Shown piece after piece: positions 59,651 through 64,000 of a stretch of DNA of 64,000 nucleotides. The notes under the pieces were generated by a model. The model saw only the letters and a list, made by a program, of their open reading frames with translations, did no database searches and was not told where the DNA came from. The DNA is from Gamsiella multidivaricata. Lineage: Eukaryota; Mortierellomycota; Mortierellomycetes; Mortierellales; Mortierellaceae. The translations under genes and the position numbers were made by a program. Numbering within the stretch: the stretch's first letter is position 1; each line of letters opens with the position of its first letter. The stretch lies in NCBI RefSeq assembly GCF_025024155.1, contig NW_026251729.1, positions 310,001-374,000 on the forward strand, read 5' to 3'.

Positions 59651-61084
59651 ATGATCAACGACGGCTCCAATTCCTCTGCTTCAGAGTCCATCACCGAGAC
59701 TGGTGCATCCTCCGTGGTGCACGCTCCCACTGAACAGTTCTTTATCGAGCAACCCATCGCCCCTGGAACGTACGTTGGCCCCGTCGATGCTTCTCTCCTT
59801 GGTGCCGACAAGGTCCCTCTGCTCTTCCAACCCTTCACCGTCAAAAACTTGACAATTGCAAACCGTATTGTTGTCGCACCCATGTGCCAGTACTCGGCCA
59901 AGGACGGCATCATGGGTGATTATCACCTCGTTCACCTTGGACAATTTGCATTGAACGGTGCAGGCCTTGTCCTGGCTGAGGCCACTGCTGTTGAAGGTAA
60001 AATTCGTTATAAAGTAGTTAGATGAAAAGTGTACGAAGGGTTCCCATTCTTACGCGATGCATCGATACCTATCTCACAGCGCGAGGACGTATCAGTCCCC
60101 AGGATGCTGGTATCTGGTCCGATGCCCATATTCCCGGCTTGAAGCGCGTTGTTGACTTTATCCATGCCCAGGGTGGCAGGATCGGTATCCAACTAGGCCA
60201 CGCAGGACGTAAGGTATACGCATTACGATAATTTTTCTTGATGATCATATCTTTCAATCCACAACGTTTTCTTTTAAGTAATGCTTTTCTCGCTTTACTC
60301 ATTGACGATCTAGTCATCTGTCCCCGGCTACTACCACAAAGCTGAGCCTTCTGATCTCTGGCTCGATGAGGTCATTGCCCCCACTGGTGGTGTTGCCTAT
60401 GACCACCACCACCAAGTTCCTCGTGAACTAGGCTTGCACGAGATCCCCGAGGTGATCAAGGCCTATGGCGCCGCAGCCCGTCGCGCAAACGAGGCAGACA
60501 TGGACACCGTCGAGATCCACGCCGCACACGGCTACCTGATCCACCAGTTCCTCTCGCCCTTTACCAACAAGCGTACAGATCAGTACGGAGGTTCGCTCGA
60601 GAACCGTGCGCGCTTCTTGCTTGAGGTCATCGAGGAGGTCAAAAACAACTTCCCCAAGGAGAAGCCCATCTTTGTGCGCGTCTCAGCCTCGGACAATGTT
60701 GAGCATCTGGACGTTCCTTCTTGGGATATTGAGCAGACGGTCCAGCTCGCAAAGTGGCTCCACGAGGCCGGTATCGATGTCTTGCACATCTCGTCTGCCG
60801 GAAATGTTGCACAGCAGCAGATCCATTATGCACCCGGCTATCAGGTGCCATATGCTGAGCGCGTGAAGAAGGCGGTTCCGGAACTGAAGGTCATTACTGT
60901 TGGTGTGATTACGGGCGGTAAGCAGGCGGAGGAGATCTTGGAGGCTGGATCGGCCGATTTGGTGGCGGTAGCGAGGGGTTTCTTGAGATACCCTAACTTT
61001 GTTGCCAATGCTGCCAAGGAGCTCAATGTTCGTCCTAGATACACGGCCCAGTATAACATGTTCTTGGCAAAATCTACACTGTAA
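59651..61084 (+). CDS. Old Yellow Enzyme-like NADPH dehydrogenase, paralogue b
   Basis: Predicted join 59651..59996, 60080..60213, 60314..61084: 416 aa. Same fold as paralogues a and c: [54 protein letters not shown], substrate pair [30 protein letters not shown], and flavin-phosphate [13 protein letters not shown]. Intron positions are identical to those of paralogue a (after EATAVE and after GHAGRK), showing common descent. The upstream in-frame ATG at 59573 lies only about 30 bp after the TATA box and would add His/Phe-rich residues absent from c, so the second ATG is preferred. A poly(A) signal (AAAATAAATA) follows at about 61097. Tail to tail with c. Confidence 0.9.
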
Positions 61085-61378
61085 TACCTATACAAAATAA
61101 ATACGCATTTTGCAAGCAAATAAACTTGAGCAGTTATGATGTGAACGGTAGCTTCTTCGCTATACCCTATAATGGAGGGATATAGCCCAAATACTCGACT
61201 TGTTTGGAGTGAGTGGGGTTGTATTTGTGATATTAGCCTGCTGAGACGTTGTCGATTGAAAACCTTAGTCGAAAGCTTCACTTGACATGTTTTTTTTTTT
61301 TTTTTTCTTTAATGATATGAAAAATGTTCTATGAAATATGTGAAAAACATGGGTGCTCTAATATTATTCTCGGCGCAT
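61085..61378. terminator. shared 3' region of Old Yellow Enzymes b and c
   Basis: 294 bp between the two convergent stops. AAAATAAATACG after b, a T-run at 61290-61306 (A-run in the sense of c), and AT-rich sequence. Transcripts may overlap here. Confidence 0.4.
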
Positions 61379-62732
61379 TTATCCATGGATGGTGCGACCA
61401 CGAGAGTACTGCTGCGAGTATGCCGCCTTGACGTTGAGATCACGAGCCGCATCCAATGCAAAAGCGGGCTGTCGGAGGAACCCTCTTCCTGCAGCAACCA
61501 AATCGGCCTTCTCCAGCTCCAGAACCTCCTCAGCCTGCTTTCCGTCAATAATGATTCCAACCGCAACAACAAAAAGCCCTGGGACAGCCTTCTTGATCTG
61601 CTCTGCGAATGGAACCTGGTAGCCAGGCACGGCCTTGATCGACTGCTGAGCCGTGTTACCTCCGGAGGAGACATGTAGGACATCAACACCAGCCTCATGG
61701 ACCCACTTGGCAATCTGGATGGTCTGTTCAATCTCCCACGAGGGTCCATCAACGACATCCTCGACCAGATCAGAGGCAGAGACTCTCAAGAAGATGGGCT
61801 TCTCGGCCGGGAAGTTGGCGCGGACGGCGCGGACAACATCGAGCAAGAAGCGGGCACGGTTCTCGAGCGAACCTCCGTACTGGTCCGTGCGGTGGTTCGT
61901 CAACGGCGACAGGAAATTGTGGATTAGGTAACCGTGCGCACCGTGAATCTCAACGGTATCCATGCCTGCGCGGGCGGCGCGGGCGGCCGCGGCTCCGAAG
62001 GCTTCGATGGCCTGCTGAATTTCTTCGAGAGAAAGCTCGCGAGGGATGACATGGTGGTGGTCCCATTGGAGATGAGCACCGCCAGAAGGGGCAACGACAT
62101 TGTCGCGCCAGAAATCAGACTCTGGGTGATTGGTGTACGGAGCCTTTGCGGAGGCCTAAAACAAGTGAAAAAGACGCAATGTGAATGGTTATTGACTGAA
62201 TGCAATCAGAGATACACCATGCCCGCCATGTTATTATTGTGCCTCAGACACATACCTTGCGACCAGCATGAGCGAGCTGGATACCGATCTTAGTACCCTG
62301 GGCGTGCACAAAGTCAACGATCTCCTTTAGCTTATGCACTTGGGCATCGTCCCAAAGACCAGCGCATCCAGGGGTGATTCGTCCGTTCGGTTGCACGGCT
62401 GTTGCCTCCTGGATGATGAGACCCGCACCATTGATCGCGAAGGAACCGATACTGGCCAGATGGAAGTTCGTGAAGAATCCATCCTTGGACGAGTACATGC
62501 ACATGGGCGCGACCACGACCCTGTTTGGGATGGTTAAATCCTTGACAGTAAAAGGCTGGAAGAGCAGAGGGATCTTGTCCGCTCCAGAGAGGGAGGCATC
62601 GATGGGTCCGAGGTAGGCACCGGGCGCATGGGGCTGATCGATGTAGTAACTCTCTTGAGGGTAGATTGGTCTTGACTTGGCAGCCAAAGGCTCGTAAATC
62701 GAGGTCTCGACGGTGTTCTTGAGGGATGGCAT
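61379..62732 (-). CDS. Old Yellow Enzyme-like NADPH dehydrogenase, paralogue c
   Basis: Predicted exons 62732..62256, 62155..61379: 417 aa. Motifs match a and b: [85 protein letters not shown]. It lacks the first intron of a and b: EATAVQPNGRITPG reads straight through, so that intron has been lost here (or gained in the a/b line). The only intron left follows AHAGRK. The FMN-phosphate loop reads IIIDGKQ, where a and b have ITGGKQ. Upstream in-frame ATGs (62852) would add a His/Ser/Pro-rich segment; the MPSLKNTV start is preferred by analogy with b. The promoter has a TATATGA and a 12-bp inverted repeat. Confidence 0.9.
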
Positions 62733-62830
62733 TCTTGTAAGAATTGGAGAGGGGCTTGAAGTTGAGTCGGAAGCACTTGAGTGAGGGTGAGGATGAGAGA
62801 ATGGTGGACTTTGCCGAAAAACGGCCGCGT

Positions 62831-62838
62831 TCATATAG
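62831..62838 (-). promoter_or_regulatory. TATA-like element of Old Yellow Enzyme c
   Basis: CTATATGA on the minus strand, about 100 bp before the ATG at 62732. Confidence 0.45.
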
Positions 62839-62844
62839 TTGAAG

Positions 62845-62898
62845 TGTGACACGTTCTCCTAGAGAATGCTTATTAATCTGCATTCGGAACGTGTCACA
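62845..62898. promoter_or_regulatory. 12-bp perfect inverted repeat upstream of Old Yellow Enzyme c
   Basis: TGTGACACGTTC (62845-62856) and its exact reverse complement GAACGTGTCACA (62887-62898), separated by 30 bp. It lies just upstream of the TATATGA. Such paired sites commonly bind dimeric regulators; which one is unknown. I did not find the motif upstream of paralogues a or b. Confidence 0.6.
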
Positions 62899-63334
62899 GC
62901 GGCGATTGCAACTGTCCCTGACGTTTATAAAACGGTAAATGATGGCGCCCTGTAAGTCATGGGCACAATAGTTTGCTTGGTAATTTGCTTTTTATTTTTA
63001 TTTTTTTTTGGAGTATGATAGTACGAGTGCAGATTGGTAGCAAAGGTATTGAATGAAAAAGCCATTAAAAAACTATACCGTGCCTGAGACCAGAGATCTG
63101 AGACTTTCTAGCGAGGTCTCAACGACTAATGGACCGCTGTGTTCAGATATCGCTGGGCGATAGGAAACGATTAATGATATTGTGCTTATTTCGATGATTT
63201 ATTGCGAAATGCAGGGAATAGATATACAAGGAGTGAGGATAAAACACAGAAGGAGTGCTGTGACTAAGAACGATGGAGCATATTCGGCAATGGTCTATGA
63301 TGAATAACGTGGAGTGCTGAAGCTGCTTGATTCT

Positions 63335-63856
63335 CTAGAACCACTTGCGGTTGAAGAAATTCTCGAAAGGCGCATCGGCCGATGGAATAATAGACCTAAA
63401 TGAGTAACATCAAGCTCCATGAATTAAACACTTCTGTCATATTCTCAAGAAGTAAAAGAAATAAATGCAACGCACAGTAAAACTCATCGCCACTATTCCT
63501 GCTATCGTCTGTTACCTTGCTGTCGTAGAGTACTCCTTCTTCTCTCCCTTGATCCATCTTCCGTTCAATCGGCGAGCAGTCTTTGCGTTGTTTCTCGTGT
63601 TCTGTCCGCGAACAGGCAGTCCCATGGCATGACGACGGCCCACATACGATCCAATTGTACGATGGTGCATAATGTTGGCGCGGATCTGCTTGCGGAGATC
63701 AGACTCGATCGTCATGTCCGAGAGCAAGGACGAAAGCTGGTTCACTTGGGGCTCGGAAAGATCAGAGATCTTGCATTTCTTGTGGATAGAAAGAGTAGCA
63801 AGGATCTTGAGAGAGGTCTTTTGGCCAATGCCGTAGAAGAAGGGAAGCGCGTATTG
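63335..63856 (-). CDS. SWS2: mitochondrial small-subunit ribosomal protein uS13m, partial
   Basis: Predicted exons 63856..63516 and 63395..63335; the 5' exon is outside or unresolved near the right edge. Visible sequence begins QYALPFFYGIGQKTSLKIL and includes LRKQIRANIMHHRTIGSYVGRRH, then GLPVRGQNTRNNAKTARRLNG, the signature of S13 proteins. It binds the head of the small subunit and contacts tRNA at the P site. The intron at 63515-63396 (GTAACAG...TTTAG) is inferred because the next in-phase segment encodes a 20-codon exon ending in FENFFNRKWF. If it were retained, the protein would stop two codons later at KEYSTTAR. A branch-like TCTTAAC and acceptor CTATTAG precede 63856, so the missing N terminus (about 15 residues in the family) lies upstream. 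Confidence 0.85.
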
Positions 63857-64000
63857 CTAATAGCAGATCGATAGGACGTAAAGTTGACGTTGGGTTAAGA
63901 TGATGCCAGGAGTTGCATATTTATATCAACAGTGATGCTCATCGCCGTTGTCATGATGTCGTCCCTGGGAGTCTGAAGTTGATCCTAGGTCCTTTCGCTG

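Larger units (their letters stand above)
62733..63334. other. intergenic region, Old Yellow Enzyme c promoter and uS13m 3' end
   Basis: 602 bp. Contains the TATATGA element, the inverted repeat at 62845-62898, a T-rich run at 62990-63010 and otherwise nothing recognised. Confidence 0.5.

Overview
The window is nuclear DNA from a filamentous fungus, probably an early-diverging one. Nearly every gene is split by short introns (mostly 50-150 nt, GTAAGT/GTATGT-type donors, TAG/CAG acceptors). Upstream leaders are rich in C and T, and the proteins carry long Ser/Thr/Pro/Gln tracts. It has fungal-type genes (two-module PE methyltransferase Cho2, TRP-like membrane protein) together with families better known from animals and plants (CLEC16A/Gop-1, BRWD/PHIP, EAPP, WD40-linked inositol 5-phosphatase). 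That mix suggests Mucoromycota/Mortierellomycotina; this is inference, since there is no rRNA or other marker here. No tRNA, rRNA, CRISPR array or biosynthetic cluster was seen.

Layout, left to right: TRP-like membrane protein (-, cut by the left edge); RhoGAP (+); M3 oligopeptidase (+); Cho2 PE N-methyltransferase (-); WD40 + inositol 5-phosphatase (-); F-box/WD40 protein (+); CLEC16A/Gop-1-like FPL protein (-); Ubp8-like SAGA deubiquitinase (+); Old Yellow Enzyme a (-); oligoribonuclease (-); WDR6/Trm734 (+); CPD photolyase (+); V-ATPase subunit F (-); BRWD/PHIP-like chromatin reader (+); EAPP (-); ketopantoate hydroxymethyltransferase (-); a single-span membrane protein (+); Old Yellow Enzymes b (+) and c (-), tail to tail; mitochondrial ribosomal protein uS13 (-, 5' end beyond the window). 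Exon chains were joined by hand. In all of them except the first exon of the TRP-like and BRWD genes, phases agree across every junction and the summed length is a multiple of three.

The genes are mostly unlinked housekeeping functions: membrane lipid and phosphoinositide metabolism, ubiquitin and chromatin control, RNA turnover and tRNA modification, DNA repair, vacuolar acidification and pantothenate synthesis. The only local family expansion is the three Old Yellow Enzyme paralogues.

The non-genic DNA holds the less usual material. There is a 213-bp MITE-like element built from six copies of the palindrome TCACCGGTGA. A ~0.57-kb dispersed repeat is present twice in inverted orientation 23 kb apart, each time between the 3' ends of convergent genes. 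A divergent promoter switches abruptly from purine-rich to pyrimidine-rich. A 12-bp perfect inverted repeat lies in one Old Yellow Enzyme promoter, and one (A) run is about 58 nt long. I found no clearly new multi-gene system. The best leads are the palindrome-array element, the paired repeats, an 8-residue insertion beside the zinc site of the M3 peptidase, and the animal-like chromatin and mitophagy genes.
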